Part shown: positions 48,801 to 57,341 of the stretch, in pieces
How positions within the stretch are numbered: position 1 is the first letter of the stretch
Layout of the letters: every line of letters starts with the position of its first letter
Assembly: GCA_025200525.1 (NCBI GenBank)
Contig: CM045761.1
Span: forward strand, 62,962,009-63,026,008
Source of the DNA: Camellia lanceoleosa
Taxonomy: Eukaryota; Streptophyta; Magnoliopsida; Ericales; Theaceae
Reading direction: 5' to 3'
DNA: 64,000 bases
Program-made: the position numbers and the translations under genes
The notes under the pieces: generated by a model
What the model saw: only the letters and a program-made list of their open reading frames with translations
Told to the model about the DNA's origin: nothing
Databases searched by the model: none

Positions 48801-49535
48801 CTCTCTCTCTCTATATATATTTATATATGGATGGCTTATAATGCCACACTTATCATTTGAAATGGTTATACCCTTTACATATAAGATTGATGGTTCTATC
48901 TTTGTTCTACTTTGTATCTCTCTCTTGCACACTTTTCTCTATTCTTCATTCATCTTTCTTTTTAGTCCCTCTGTGCACTGTATCTCTCCACTTATCTTCT
49001 CTCTCTGCTAGCTCCTCACAAATCACAGAACTTCTACCTTCATCAAATACAAGTCAATACGCCTATTGAGTCGACAATCCATCATGCATTCACTTAACTA
49101 CTCTAGGATAAGACTCGAAGCTGGTCTGGGTGTGAACCTTAGTTGCATGAAGCGAGAGCGGCGAAATGTGGCCACTTAGAGGAGCCATAGATTAGGAGTG
49201 TTCATGTATTATTTTTATTAATTATATTTTATTTATTATAAGTAATAATAAATTATGTTAAAATAAATAATAAATAAAAATTAAATGTTTTATTTTATAA
49301 TTTTTTTAAAGATTTTTTTATTATGTATGAATTAAATAGATTTCTTTTAAACAATTAAATGATTTATTTTATTTATTATATGTTAAGAAGTTAAGAAATA
49401 ATTGTTAAAAAAATAAATAATAAATAATAAATAAAAATTGTATTATATATGATAAAATAAATAATTTTTTATTTTAGACATAAAAATTATATTGTTTATG
49501 ATAAATTATATTATATAAAACAAAGTCAAATATGA

Positions 49536-49577
<42 letters not shown>

Positions 49578-50204
49578 GAATAGATTGAGAGATAGAGAAG
49601 CAAGAGAAGCAAACAAAGACGAAGAAAGAGAGAAGCAAATAGAGACGAAGAAAGAGAGAAGCAAACAGAGACGAAAAGGAGATCGAGGGTGAGAGAAGAG
49701 AGAGACGAAGACCTGTGGCTTCAAGAGAGGGACGAAGACTAGGGCTTCAAGGAAGTCAAAGGGCAAGATCAAGTCGTCAACAGAGGATCGGCACCGACTG
49801 TGTTCTCTCCTTGCCCTCTCGAAAGTGCTTCCTTCGTGATCGATTCGTGATTTCGCCCTCGACGGCGATTCTGCTGCGATTCTTCCACAGAAGCCCAAAA
49901 TCGCACTTCTTCCTTAGAGTCATCACCATCTGAGACGATTCCCGCTACTAAGGTGTGAACAGAGAAGTAGACTTGATGGTGACAATGTGTATCAATCTTT
50001 TGTCGTAATTTGGTGGTACATGGGTGAGAGAGATGTTGGTTTCATCCATTGGGTGATTAGGGTCTTGAAGAGTGAAAAGAAGGAAGACAGAGAAACATTG
50101 TTCAATTGCTGTAGAGAGAGAGAGAGATGTTGGTTTCATCCATAGAGTGATTAGAGTCTTGAATAGTGAAAAAAAGGAAAACAGAGAAGCATTGTTCAGT
50201 TGCT

Positions 50205-50244
<40 letters not shown>

Positions 50245-53200
50245 GATTAAGGTCTTGAAGAGAAAAAAAAAGGAAACATTGTTCAGTTGCTGTGGAGAGA
50301 GAGGTGATTGGGTTCTTGAAGAGTAAAAAAAAGGAAGACAGAAACAGTGTGCAGTTGCTGTAAGAGAGAGTTTCTGATGGTGATTGCACTGTAACGATCA
50401 TCTTGAGGTTGGAGGCTGTTGCTTTGAGAGAGAAATAAAGAAGAAAAAGGGAGGAAGAAGAGAGAGGAGAGACCCATGGACAGTTATTGAGTCTTTGTTG
50501 GCAGGAGAAGAGAGAGACCCACTTTCTGTGCCTATCCAAGCCTAGGGAAAGAAACAATACAAAATTGGTTTCTGATGTGGGTGGATTCATTGAGAGATTA
50601 TTCGTGAAGATGGCAAATGTGTTATTTCATAGAAAAAATGTGTGGAATTAAATAATAATTTTAACAAACATATTAAATAACACAGCCTTATTTATGTACG
50701 ATCATAATTTTAACAAATATATTGGGCCATGTCCAGCTCTTCACCATACTTTTTAACATTTCTTGTATATTGTAGCTAAAGGAGATGCGATCAGGTGCAT
50801 AGAAAAGCTGCAACGCAGCACTGGGATTCAATGAACTTACTATCAGAAGGTAAACTGAGTCCAGCACTTTTGTCTACTTCTGATGGCATTGTCGTACCAC
50901 TTCTGTGTTTTTAATTGAGATTACATATTTCCTGTAATTGTCATGGAAATATCATATCTTTTACAGGCTGCAACAGCATTTTCTAATGGGGAACGGGAAT
51001 ATGCAGCTTACCTTTCTGAGCAGGTGGGTGTGTTTGTTTCAATCAATGTTGCTCAATTTCCCTTGTTGATTACTGATTTATATTGTTGTTTAAGATAAAC
51101 ACATGATGGTTACATAGTTGTTTATTGGAACTATCACCCTATGTTACGTGGACTCTTCAAAATAAATCACATACTTGTGTCGGATACTGACACTTAGACA
51201 AGGGTGTGGATAAAGAAAGTATAGCATAAATAATTGACCCCCATAATTTATGTTATTAGCATTATTTATCTGATTGCTAGATGCTCTTGTTATGTTAGTT
51301 GTAGTTATGGGGTCCTTAATGCTGAATGGTCTTGAGCTGTGCAGTTGTAGATGGTGTAATTTAAGATGAAGGGACTTCTTGATAAGTGTTGATCAATCAT
51401 GGCACAAAGAAAAGTTTAACGTGATTAAATCAGTTGAGTTATACTCCATTTGGCCTGAGCCATAAATTGAATAGATTTTTCTGCCTTGCTTTAGGGAAGG
51501 TCATACAACAAAATGGCTCGAGAGGCAGATGAAAAAGCAAGCCAAGAGATATTCAAAGCTAGGTAAGCTGTTGCACAATGAAGCAGGAAGAAAAAAAAAT
51601 TCTTTTACTTTTTTCACCTCTACTTTTCAGTATTTCTTAGATGAAGCTTTTATGTTGCTGGGATTGTGCAGAAACAAGAATATAGAAAATGTGATAACAA
51701 TTGATCTGCATGGCCAACATGTCAAACAAGCTATAAAGTTTTTAAAAGTTCACCTACTCTTTGGAGCATATGTACGCTGTAAGAATTTTCCTAATGGATT
51801 ATGTATCTGAGTGTTCTCATTTTGTTCTAGTGCGAAATAAATTTAATTATTCTGGGTTGTAATTTTGTAGCATACCCTCACCACTCTTTCTTTTCCCTCT
51901 CTCTGCTGTAGCTGTCCAGATTTTCAGGGTTATCACAGGATGTGGGAGCCATGGTGTGGGGAAGTCAAAGCTGAAGCAGTCGGTATGGGTTCTAGTCATC
52001 CTGGTTCTTTTTTTCATTTTCTTATGAAAGTTTTCTTTCTATTTGTGTCATATCTTACTATAGAAGTTATGAGAGTTTTCTTAAATTCTTCCTTGCTTGC
52101 CTCCCTGTGAAGTGTGTTGGCTTTAGACTGTATTTGGATCAATATTGAGGAGGATTTGTCAAGGCAAAGGAAAATGGAAGGGGAAAGTGAAAAAATAAAT
52201 AAATAAAGAGCTTGGATTTTATTCACTTTTCCTTGCTTTTTGCTTTTCCTTCACAAATCCTTGATCCAAGCATATCGTTAAACTTTTTCATATAGATTAC
52301 ATAGTGATTTGGATCCCTGGTTGCTGAACTAACTTCTAATTGAAGAGCTATGAGTATGACTCTTGAGCTGAATCAAATTTTGATTTTGTGGTAGAATAAA
52401 TGGCAAGGTTTTTAAAATCGAATCCTTCATAGGATCGGTAAGAGGGTCTCTTTGATCTTATCAAGGATCGCATTTATTCTACTTTCTATTAAAAATAAGG
52501 TAAAAATACAAATCCAATGACTTATATTAAAAATAAGGTGAAAAATCACAAATCCAACAATTCTACTTACGATCCTATACAATCCAACACAATCCCATAC
52601 AGTCAGTCCTATACCATCCTACTTGCAATCCTTCTATAACACCAATCCTACAACGATTTGGATTGTTTTGACTATTTAGGATTGTATGATTCTACAATTC
52701 GGATTGTGATTTTGAGAACCATGATTAATGGTAATTATAGTGATATACTCTCTTTTAAGTTAATGAATTGCAAATTTGCAATATGTCAGGAAATGTTTGT
52801 GAGTACATTGTCATCTTCTGCATGGTGTGTTTTCATAATCTGCACATGGAGTGACCAAAAAACATGTATATTACTGCAGGAAATATAGTGAACTTGTCAC
52901 TGTTTATTTATTTTACATAATTATTCTGATGGGGAACACAAAGGAATTGGTTGAAGAAATAGGGTTTAATAATTATAATTTTGACAATATTTTATATTTT
53001 GAGATCTATTTTATTTCATTATGTAATATGTTTATTCAATTTTGGAATATTGTTGAATGTTTAAGGTTATGGCCGTTTGTGTTATGGTTGTGACCCTTCT
53101 CTTATCTCTTCTTTCTCCCTCTCTTGGTGCTACATCATTTTGGTATTAGGGCAAACTTTGATCCATTTGTCTCTATTTATTCGATGTCTTCTTGATACGG

Positions 53201-53687
53201 CCTCGCCTTTGAACCAAAAGTAAAATAAATCTCAAAATATAAAATATTGTCAAAATTAATTATTGCATCCTGTTTCTTGAACCAATTCCTTTATGCTCCC
53301 CATTATCTCTTATTCTCTTCTTTCTCCTTCTCTTGGTGCCACGTCATAATCATTAGGTCTGATTAAGAAGTATTGTTGTAACAGTACTTGGGGAGATCCA
53401 TTTTAAAAGAATTAAATGGGTTATGAGTGTTCTGTGTGTGTATGAGCATGAGCGCATATATAAGTTTACCATAACTTGCCATTTAATGCATGCAGGTGAT
53501 TAATCTCGTTGAAAGGGAAGGTATTGAATGGAGTGAAGAGAACCGTGGATCGGTCCTAATTAGGCTTGATGGGCAGAGAGAGTTCGCCTTTCTAGAGTCA
53601 GAAACGATAGTGACTAGTCCTTTTAGTTCTGGTGTAAAAACACACCTGGGGCTTTCTTGTCACTGGTGTTTGTATACCAAGAAATAA
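27283..53687 (+). CDS. SMR/DUF1771 domain protein, 11 exons, possibly a pseudogene
   Basis: Span of a gene for a protein like Arabidopsis At5g58720 (SMR-domain protein; SDE5 is related). N-terminal basic stretch, then a CUE/UBA-like region around residues 30-70, a linker, a DUF1771 region (QHWDSM...) and an SMR domain with DLHGQHV and TGCGSHGVGKSKLKQS. CUE plus SMR is also the layout of yeast Cue2 and worm NONU-1, mRNA endonucleases of no-go decay, so an RNA-surveillance role is inferred. Exons: 27283-27832, 30866-30892, 34821-34943, 46700-46784, 47527-47756, 50776-50849, 50967-51023, 51495-51562, 51672-51778, 51912-51982, 53496-53687. Exons 2, 4 and 6 do not keep frame (see their entries), so the locus may be decaying or hold assembly indels. 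Introns total over 24 kb. Confidence 0.8.
27936..28258. mobile_element. Tourist-like MITE with a second MITE nested inside
   Basis: Outer ends are GCAGGTGTTTGGCATG and, in reverse complement, GGGATGGTTTGAGATG, with TCA on both sides. A second element of the same kind lies at 27992-28124 (AGGGTTTGTTTGGGATG and, reversed, AGCCTTGTTTGGCATT) with its own TTA duplication. Confidence 0.7.
29712..29883. mobile_element. Tourist-like MITE, 172 bp
   Basis: Ends are GGGGTTGTTTGGGATG and, in reverse complement, GGCTTGGTTTGGCATC, with TAA on both sides (29709-29711 and 29884-29886). Closely related to the MITE at 9323-9759. Confidence 0.85.
30866..30892 (+). CDS. SMR gene exon 2 (microexon, one base too long)
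   Basis: Encodes CQCGYDVEK with the last base of exon 1. Between its AG acceptor and GTGAGC donor it is 27 nt, but 26 nt would be needed to enter exon 3 in frame. The likely extra base is in the five-A run (GTTGAAAAAG). As written, translation would stop early in exon 3. Confidence 0.7.
30893..34820 (+). other. SMR gene intron 2
   Basis: 3.9 kb. No other gene supported. Contains a fragment of a GAGCCAAGCTC-rich repeat near 32,140-32,290, a CT-rich patch at 33,560-33,740, and other AT-rich DNA. Confidence 0.6.
34821..34943 (+). CDS. SMR gene exon 3
   Basis: 41 codons in an open frame starting ALNALLELSASSLEQSKNG, the continuation of the DVEK motif in homologues. Acceptor TTTTTCCAG, donor GTAAGT. 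Its frame requires phase 0 from exon 2, which exon 2 as written does not provide. Confidence 0.8.
35013..35816. mobile_element. Probable solo LTR with CGCTCGAGCG copies
   Basis: 804 bp from TGTAACAATTCCC to GGGACCTAACA, a TG...CA unit with short inverted ends. No clear target duplication, so boundaries are less certain than for the other two solo LTRs. Palindrome copies: TGCTCGAGCG (35571), CGCTCGAGCG (35591), CGCTCGAGTG (35636), TGCTCAAGCG (35726). Confidence 0.55.
37061..39228 (-). mobile_element. LINE, 5'-truncated, antisense in intron 3
   Basis: Non-LTR retrotransposon remnant on the minus strand. A T-run at 37061-37072 marks its poly-A tail. 37695-37324 encodes the zinc-binding RT-associated domain (CILCSKNGESLDHIFLHC). 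38294-37936 continues upstream with NIALLGRWLWRF. The part beyond the hAT MITE (38912-39228) matches the distal RT region. It lacks the endonuclease and most of RT. Confidence 0.85.
38304..38903. mobile_element. hAT-type MITE inside the LINE
   Basis: Exactly 600 bp between a perfect 8-bp duplication ATATTACC (38296-38303 and 38904-38911). Ends are CTAAGTTTTTAAAGGC and, in reverse complement, TAGAGTTTGAAAAGGC. The LINE sequence is continuous once the insert is ignored, and the related LINE at 40,960 serves as an empty site. Confidence 0.9.
39474..45267. mobile_element. Foldback/TIR element split by a LINE
   Basis: The left arm begins GGGTAAAAATC (39474) and about 100 bp of it pair with the region ending GATTTTTACCC at 45267; shared pieces include AACATTTGATAAA and CCTTGACATTT. 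The right arm also has an extra degenerate copy near 44,985-45,110. The 9-bp flanks (TATATTTTG and TGTAATTTT) agree at six positions, so a Mutator-type duplication is possible but weak. The LINE at 39757-44800 fills the middle, so the original element was below 1 kb. Confidence 0.65.
39757..44800 (-). mobile_element. Near full-length LINE, antisense, inactivated
   Basis: A T-run at 39757-39770 marks the poly-A tail; the element reads leftward. From 5' to 3' on the minus strand: ORF1 remnants (44474-43500) with a zinc-knuckle piece CNYCGHG near 43,660; endonuclease pieces (43257-43039: WWLTGVYGP, WCVGDFN); the linker before RT (42514-42212: IKWLKEGDVSSKFFHK); RT (41836-41654: NNVDWQFLDF); the catalytic box near 41,475 is disrupted by loss of two bases; distal RT (41080-40766); and the zinc-binding domain (40254-39895: DHLFLHCP). 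Many frameshifts and stops. Exact 5' end uncertain. Confidence 0.82.
45400..45575 (-). pseudogene. LINE RT-associated zinc-binding domain fragment
   Basis: On the minus strand the segment reads as KAWHLVPQALVWLIWGEQNR, the WHLVP...WLIW-x-ERN pattern of the plant LINE C-terminal domain. A separate, older LINE scrap just outside the foldback element. Confidence 0.65.
46190..46325. mobile_element. MITE-like repeat, about 136 bp
   Basis: Ends GGGTTTTTTTGGGAA and, in reverse complement, GGCCTATTTTGGGAA. Same end type as the Tourist-like MITEs here, but no clean 3-bp duplication. Confidence 0.5.
46700..46784 (+). CDS. SMR gene exon 4, frame broken
   Basis: Follows TTATTACAG and ends before GTAACT. 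Read from phase 0 it gives LTDRVSDSTSQTSES, then an in-frame TAA at 46757-46759. Its 3' half in another frame (TWWSMDRC) joins correctly to exon 5. So a one-base disagreement lies around 46,740-46,750. Confidence 0.65.
47527..47756 (+). CDS. SMR gene exon 5
   Basis: Open frame beginning NYSEVLTGS with conserved family blocks LPQKVLESLFNM, HEPNAMNWRDVVKRM and ending PEHIH. Acceptor TTTTCTCAG, donor GTATGA, phase 1. Confidence 0.85.
49541..49574. repeat. (GA)17 microsatellite
   Basis: Perfect GA tract in intron 5 of the SMR gene. Confidence 0.97.
50053..50370. repeat. Minisatellite, about four units
   Basis: Units begin GTGATTAGGGTCTTGAAGAG or close variants at 50053, 50147, 50243 and 50304. 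Each passes through AAAAAGGAA and ends CATTGTTCAGTTGCTGT plus a GA tract. Unit length varies (94, 96, 61 bp) mainly through the GA run (one reaches 50207-50242) and loss of GTTGGTTTCATCCAT. Confidence 0.85.
50776..50849 (+). CDS. SMR gene exon 6 (DUF1771), two offsetting frame lesions
   Basis: With the G from exon 5 it reads AKGD, then the expected DUF1771 residues (VHRKAATQHWDSM) appear in another frame, as if one base were missing near 50,790. Near 50,834 the frame changes again so that YYQK would enter exon 7 correctly. The total length (74 nt) keeps the entry and exit phases. As written, translation meets TGA at 50832-50834. Confidence 0.7.
50967..51023 (+). CDS. SMR gene exon 7
   Basis: 19 codons, AATAFSNGEREYAAYLSEQ, the end of DUF1771. 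Acceptor TTTTACAG, donor GTGGGT, phase 0 on both sides. Confidence 0.88.
51495..51562 (+). CDS. SMR gene exon 8
   Basis: Encodes GRSYNKMAREADEKASQEIF, linking DUF1771 to SMR. Acceptor GCTTTAG, donor GTAAGC; phase 2 exit fits exon 9. Confidence 0.88.
51672..51778 (+). CDS. SMR gene exon 9 (SMR domain start)
   Basis: Encodes NKNIENVITIDLHGQHV and KQAIKFLKVHLLFGAYVR. DLHGQHV carries the D-x-H motif proposed to be catalytic in SMR nucleases. Confidence 0.9.
51912..51982 (+). CDS. SMR gene exon 10 (SMR TGxG loop)
   Basis: Encodes VQIFRVITGCGSHGVGKSKL then KQS; TGCG-S-HG is the second SMR signature. Frame and phases are intact. Confidence 0.9.
52129..52276. repeat. Foldback repeat, about 150 bp
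   Basis: GTATTTGGATCAA and GGATTTGTCAAGG on the left pair with TTGATCCAAG and CCTTCACAAATCC on the right. Arms of roughly 45 bp with mismatches. Family not assigned. Confidence 0.6.
52404..52723. mobile_element. hAT-type MITE, 320 bp
   Basis: Ends CAAGGTTTTTAAAATCG and, in reverse complement, CATGGTTCTCAAAATC. Flanks ATAAATGG and ATTAATGG match at seven of eight bases, an 8-bp hAT-type duplication. The core is a string of AATCC/GGATTG variants. Confidence 0.75.
52926..53306. repeat. Long intronic inverted repeat
   Basis: 52930-53015 and 53215-53304 pair over roughly 87 bp with about ten differences, including a mismatch-free stretch of about 28 bp (around GACAATATTTTATATTTTG). The loop is about 200 nt. 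A 45-bp direct repeat (CTCTTGGTGCTACATCAT and CTCTTGGTGCCACGTCAT) lies at 53,101-53,150 and 53,313-53,358, so the region has been rearranged. Confidence 0.85.
53496..53687 (+). CDS. SMR gene last exon
   Basis: Begins VINLVEREGIEWSEENRGSV and has the SMR C-terminal strand LIRLDGQREFAFLESE, then a 24-residue tail and TAA at 53685-53687. Acceptor CATGCAG. The tail after LESE appears longer than I would expect in the family. Confidence 0.88.
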   Translation: MINLVEREGIEWSEENRGSVLIRLDGQREFAFLESETIVTSPFSSGVKTHLGLSCHWCLYTKK

Positions 53688-54376
53688 ATTTTAGAGAATT
53701 AACTATTTATCTAGTGTTGGGAGGACCAGGTACTTGTGTAGATGTTTTACTTGTGTACAATATCTTCTCTTTAGGTAGACTGAAGTGTGGGCCGGACACA
53801 ATGCCATGTTTTACATGTATTGTCCTCTGGCTCAGGCCTCATTTGTACAATATTTTTAACACGATTTGATTTCTATGAAATTATGCAACTTAAATTAGTT
53901 AATTATAATGTGATTATGTATCATCATGATGCAAAATTTATCGGTTGTAATTTGTCAGTTGGGTTATGATTTGCTAGTTAGTTTTGGGTTGAAGATTGTT
54001 GGTTCGGTTAGGGATTCTCTGCCCTGAAAACCCGGCCAATGCACACTCAAGAGTAACACACTGATGGGAATCTGGAAACATGAAAATTTGAGGTTCGATT
54101 GTGTGGTGTGAGTGTATTTGAAGATAGTGAAAGAGATTTTGAGGGCAGATAATTACTTGCCCCTTGGTTGTGTTATGTTTTCTCATTCAATAATGATTTT
54201 GCTATCTTATATGTTTACACCGCATTGGTATCAATTATGAATCGAGACCACTTAATGACACTTGAGATAAAACACAGAATATGATAGGAAAAAAATTGCA
54301 ATTCGCGCATTATTGTTGAGAAAAATCTAGGTACACAAAATATTTCAAACCCCGAATGTATAGAAGTGACTCAATG
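53688..54376 (+). other. 3' UTR and downstream DNA of the SMR gene
   Basis: The first 200 bp or so should be 3' UTR; no polyadenylation signal can be fixed. No other gene seen up to the hAT MITE. Confidence 0.45.
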
Positions 54377-54384
54377 TTCGCAAC

Positions 54385-54714
54385 TAGAGTTCGGCTTGTT
54401 AAGGGCTCGGCTCGTTTAATAAACGAGCCGGGCTTGTTAAGGGCTCGGCTCGTTTAATAAACGAGCCGAGTTTGAGCTCGCATAAGCTCAGTTCGTTTAT
54501 CTTTATTTAAATGTATATAAATAATAATATAAATACATTTTTTATATATTAAATAATATAAATAATATTAAAAAAAAATTATCGAGCCGAGCTCGAGTTT
54601 CATTAAAATTAATGAGTCGAGTCGAGCTCGAGCTCAATAAACGAGCTCGATAGGTAAATGAGCCAAGCTCGAGCTCAGCAAAGTTCGACTCGGCTCGGTT
54701 TGTTTGCTGCCCTA
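54385..54714. mobile_element. hAT-type MITE rich in CTCGAGC/GGCTCG
   Basis: 330 bp between a perfect 8-bp duplication TTCGCAAC (54377-54384 and 54715-54722). Ends TAGAGTTCGGC and, reversed, TAGGGCAGCAAAC. It holds a perfect 38-bp tandem duplication (about 54394-54469). Each unit has inverted arms CGGCTCGTTTA and TAAACGAGCCG one base apart. Confidence 0.88.
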
Positions 54715-54722
54715 TTCGCAAC

Positions 54723-55267
54723 TAACTCATTTGCTCTGCATATGGAAATATTGTTTATTGTTATATACTTTGGTAGTCCAGATCCAGAAAGTAATACTTT
54801 AGGCCATTCCCATTATGCCGTGTTTCCATTTCTCTCTTAAAAGCCAACACAAGGACAATAAACTTCATTATTTTAACTAATATAAATATACTCACTTTAT
54901 TTGGTTTTAAGTTTTTTAAAATAATTTTTTATATTTTTTTATTTTCAATGAATTTTTTAATGTTTTCATGTTTTAATATTTTTCTTTTTTACTTTTTATA
55001 TCCACTTATCTAGTAAATATTTGTGAAGAATTTTAAAAATATTCAATAAATACCACTAAAAAAATATGAAAATTTATTGAATTTTTATAATATATATATA
55101 TATATATGCATATATATTTTGTATTTTTTGTATTCAATGAGTTTTTAAAGATTTTTTGCAAAAAATTTAGGGGAAATTAGGGAGAGGTCCTCCATACATG
55201 TTTGTGTAAGGATTTAAGGATAACAAAAATTATTTTGGAAGCAAAGATCTTTAAGATTTAAAATTTT
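54723..55267. other. Intergenic, AT-rich, no gene
   Basis: No coding feature. Repeated TTTTTA-rich stretches and an AT dinucleotide run near 55,090-55,108. Confidence 0.5.
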
Positions 55268-55460
55268 AGAAGAATAAGGACAAATTTTGACATACATGCA
55301 CCAAAATGTCCTAATTTTTTCCCTTAATTTTTTATTGGTTCTCTCTCTCTCTCTCTCTCTGTCACGATCTATCTCCCAGATCACTTCTATTGTATCTCCA
55401 ACATCGCTACTACATCCACCAACATTCATCTACTAGTGTCCTTTTTTTATTAAATTTTAT

Positions 55461-55878
55461 GAGTTTTGATTGAGCCCTCGAATCCTCTTCCCTAATGCTC
55501 TAATCGATTAAACAACGCTGCTGCGGATTTTTTTATTTTTTTTTTCCATTTCAGAAGAAGAGAAACAGAAGGAGGAGGAAGAAAAGAAAAGAAGAAGAAG
55601 AGAGGGGGAGGGGGAGGAGGAGGAGGAGGAGAGGAAGAGAATGAGAGGGGGAAGGGAGGGAGCCAACAAACTAGGGCTGGAGGCGGAGGCGGGGCAGAGG
55701 AGGAGCTGCCGGAGGCGGAGGGGAGGCGAGGCGACGCTGCTGCGAGGCGACGCCGGGCGACGAGCCGAGTCAAGCATCGGGCGACGCTGGGCGACGAGCT
55801 TCTTCCCTCTTCCTCCTCCTTCCTCTCTCTCTCTCTTTCTCCCTCTCTCAATGGGGATTCGGGGAAAAATCTTTTTCC
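55461..55878 (-). mobile_element. Non-autonomous MULE-like element 2, GC-rich core
   Basis: 418 bp. Flanks AAATTTTAT and AAATTATAT match at eight of nine bases. Left end GAGTTTTGATTGAGCCCTCG, then AATCC; right end reversed GGAAAAAGATTTTTCCCCG, then AATCC. The core on the minus strand has the same order as element 1: GA tract, CGTCGCC-rich block, CTCC/CTTCTT tract, T-rich run. Confidence 0.78.
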
Positions 55879-56859
55879 AAATTATATATATATATATATC
55901 AATCACGTCTACCAACACACTATCATATACCACCGCTATTCAACCAACGCCATTGTGCATAGATTTAACATGTTTTACTTTATTTCTAATCGATTTATTT
56001 CATTATGTCGATTTGTTCTCAAATTTATTATTTGAGTTTTAAATCTCTTTTCTCTCATTTCTTTTCCCCTTGTCTCTTTATTTTCTTTGCATCTCTATAT
56101 TTTTCTTTGTGTTGAAACACAAAATTTCTATGTTTTTGTTTTTCTCTGTGTTGAAATATAATTTTCTATATTGAAAACAAAATTTTCTCAGATTGTTTCT
56201 TTTGTCTCTAAGTAAAATTTTTCTTTGTATGAAGTAAGAGTAATTTTACTAACATAAAAACTAACACAAAGAAAATTTTATGAATTTTTTCATTAGAATT
56301 TTATATTACTCATAGATCTTGTTTCAAAGATCTTATCAATAGGATTTTAAAAATATAGATTTTACAAAAAAAAAAAAAAATGATATATAAATCAAAAGTT
56401 ATTAAATTTAAAGTTTTGAAATGACTTAAACAATATAAAAGGTAACTAATTAGAAAAATACTTCATTCACATCGATTTCTTCCCACAAACCCGCCTCAAT
56501 GACGGGCAAGATTGGTTAGAAGGTTTTGAGAGAAAAATGAGTCGCTAGAAGGTTTTGAGAGAAGAGAAGTGTAGTAGCGGTATTATTAATTTGTCTTTTT
56601 CTTGTCACATTATTCAATAGGGGTTTGTGGAGAGGAAATTATATAGATGCTAAACTAATTATGGGGAATTATTTTTGTTCAAAATGGTTAAACATGTTAT
56701 TGGACAACTTTAACACTAGAAAATTTGTTTATCCTTATTTTTTTTAAAGTAATATTAGTAGAGATCTCAAAAAACATTTACTTTTTAAATATACTTAAAA
56801 CGTTAAAACAATTATTACAAAATTAAAAATATACACTAAAAATTTTTAAAATATAAATT

Positions 56860-57341
56860 GGGTCGTGCTAGGGAGCTCGAATCTGAGCTCCCCCGAATGC
56901 CCCGAATTCCTTTTTTTTTTTTTTCTTTTTTTTTTTCAGCAGAAGAAAAAAGAAAACGGAGGGGAAGGGGGAGGGAGAGGAGGAGGCGAAGGAGGGGGAT
57001 TGGAGGGGGCCTAAAAAATAGGCTGGAGGCGGGGGGCGCGGCGATCGGCGATGGCAGAGGCGATGAGCAGAGGCATGGTGATCGGCGACGGAGGCAGAGG
57101 CGCGGCGATCGGCGACAGATAGGAGACGACGACGACGGATCTGTGACGGATCGGAGACGATGGCGACGGCGACCTCTTTCTCTCTCTCTCTCCCTCTCTC
57201 TCTCACTCTTTCTCTCCCTCTCCCTCCTCCCTCCCTCCTCCGCAGTCTAATGAAAATGGCAGAGTTTAATGCCCAAAACGATGTCGTTTTGGGCATTAGG
57301 GGAATTAGGGGGGCTCATTTTCGAATTCTCAAGCATTATTC
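56860..57341 (-). mobile_element. Non-autonomous MULE-like element 3, GC-rich core
   Basis: 482 bp with a perfect 9-bp duplication ATATAAATT (56851-56859 and 57342-57350). Ends GGGTCGTGCTAGGGAGCTCG and, reversed, GAATAATGCTTGAGAATTCG, both followed by AA and then TGAGC-CCCC. The minus strand shares GGCCCCCTCCAATCC with element 1 (GGCCCCCTCCAGTCC). Copy B of the surrounding repeat (about 59,715-59,735) lacks the insert. Confidence 0.85.

Larger units (their letters stand above)
47757..50775 (+). other. SMR gene intron 5
   Basis: 3.0 kb. 47,780-49,190 has no recognisable feature. 49,200-49,500 is AT-rich. 49,541-50,370 is GA-rich with microsatellites and a minisatellite. No gene supported; open frames here are products of the GA bias. 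Confidence 0.65.
51983..53495 (+). other. SMR gene intron 10
   Basis: 1.5 kb. Contains a foldback MITE-like unit (52129-52276; ends around TTTGGATCAA and its inverted copy), a hAT MITE (52404-52723), and a long inverted repeat (52926-53306). Confidence 0.7.

Noticed and set aside
49506..50590. Serine/leucine-rich open frames of up to 162 codons
   Set aside because: Produced by GA/CT repeats within an intron minisatellite.
52926..53306. Annotating the inverted repeat as a miRNA gene
   Set aside because: Arms of about 87 bp and a 200-nt loop do not meet the usual plant precursor shape, and there is no small-RNA evidence; kept only as a repeat and a finding.
55492..56042. Long open frames on both strands
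   Set aside because: Same compositional cause, inside and next to the second MULE-like element.
56858..57296. 130-142-codon open frames on both strands
   Set aside because: Same compositional cause, in the third MULE-like element.
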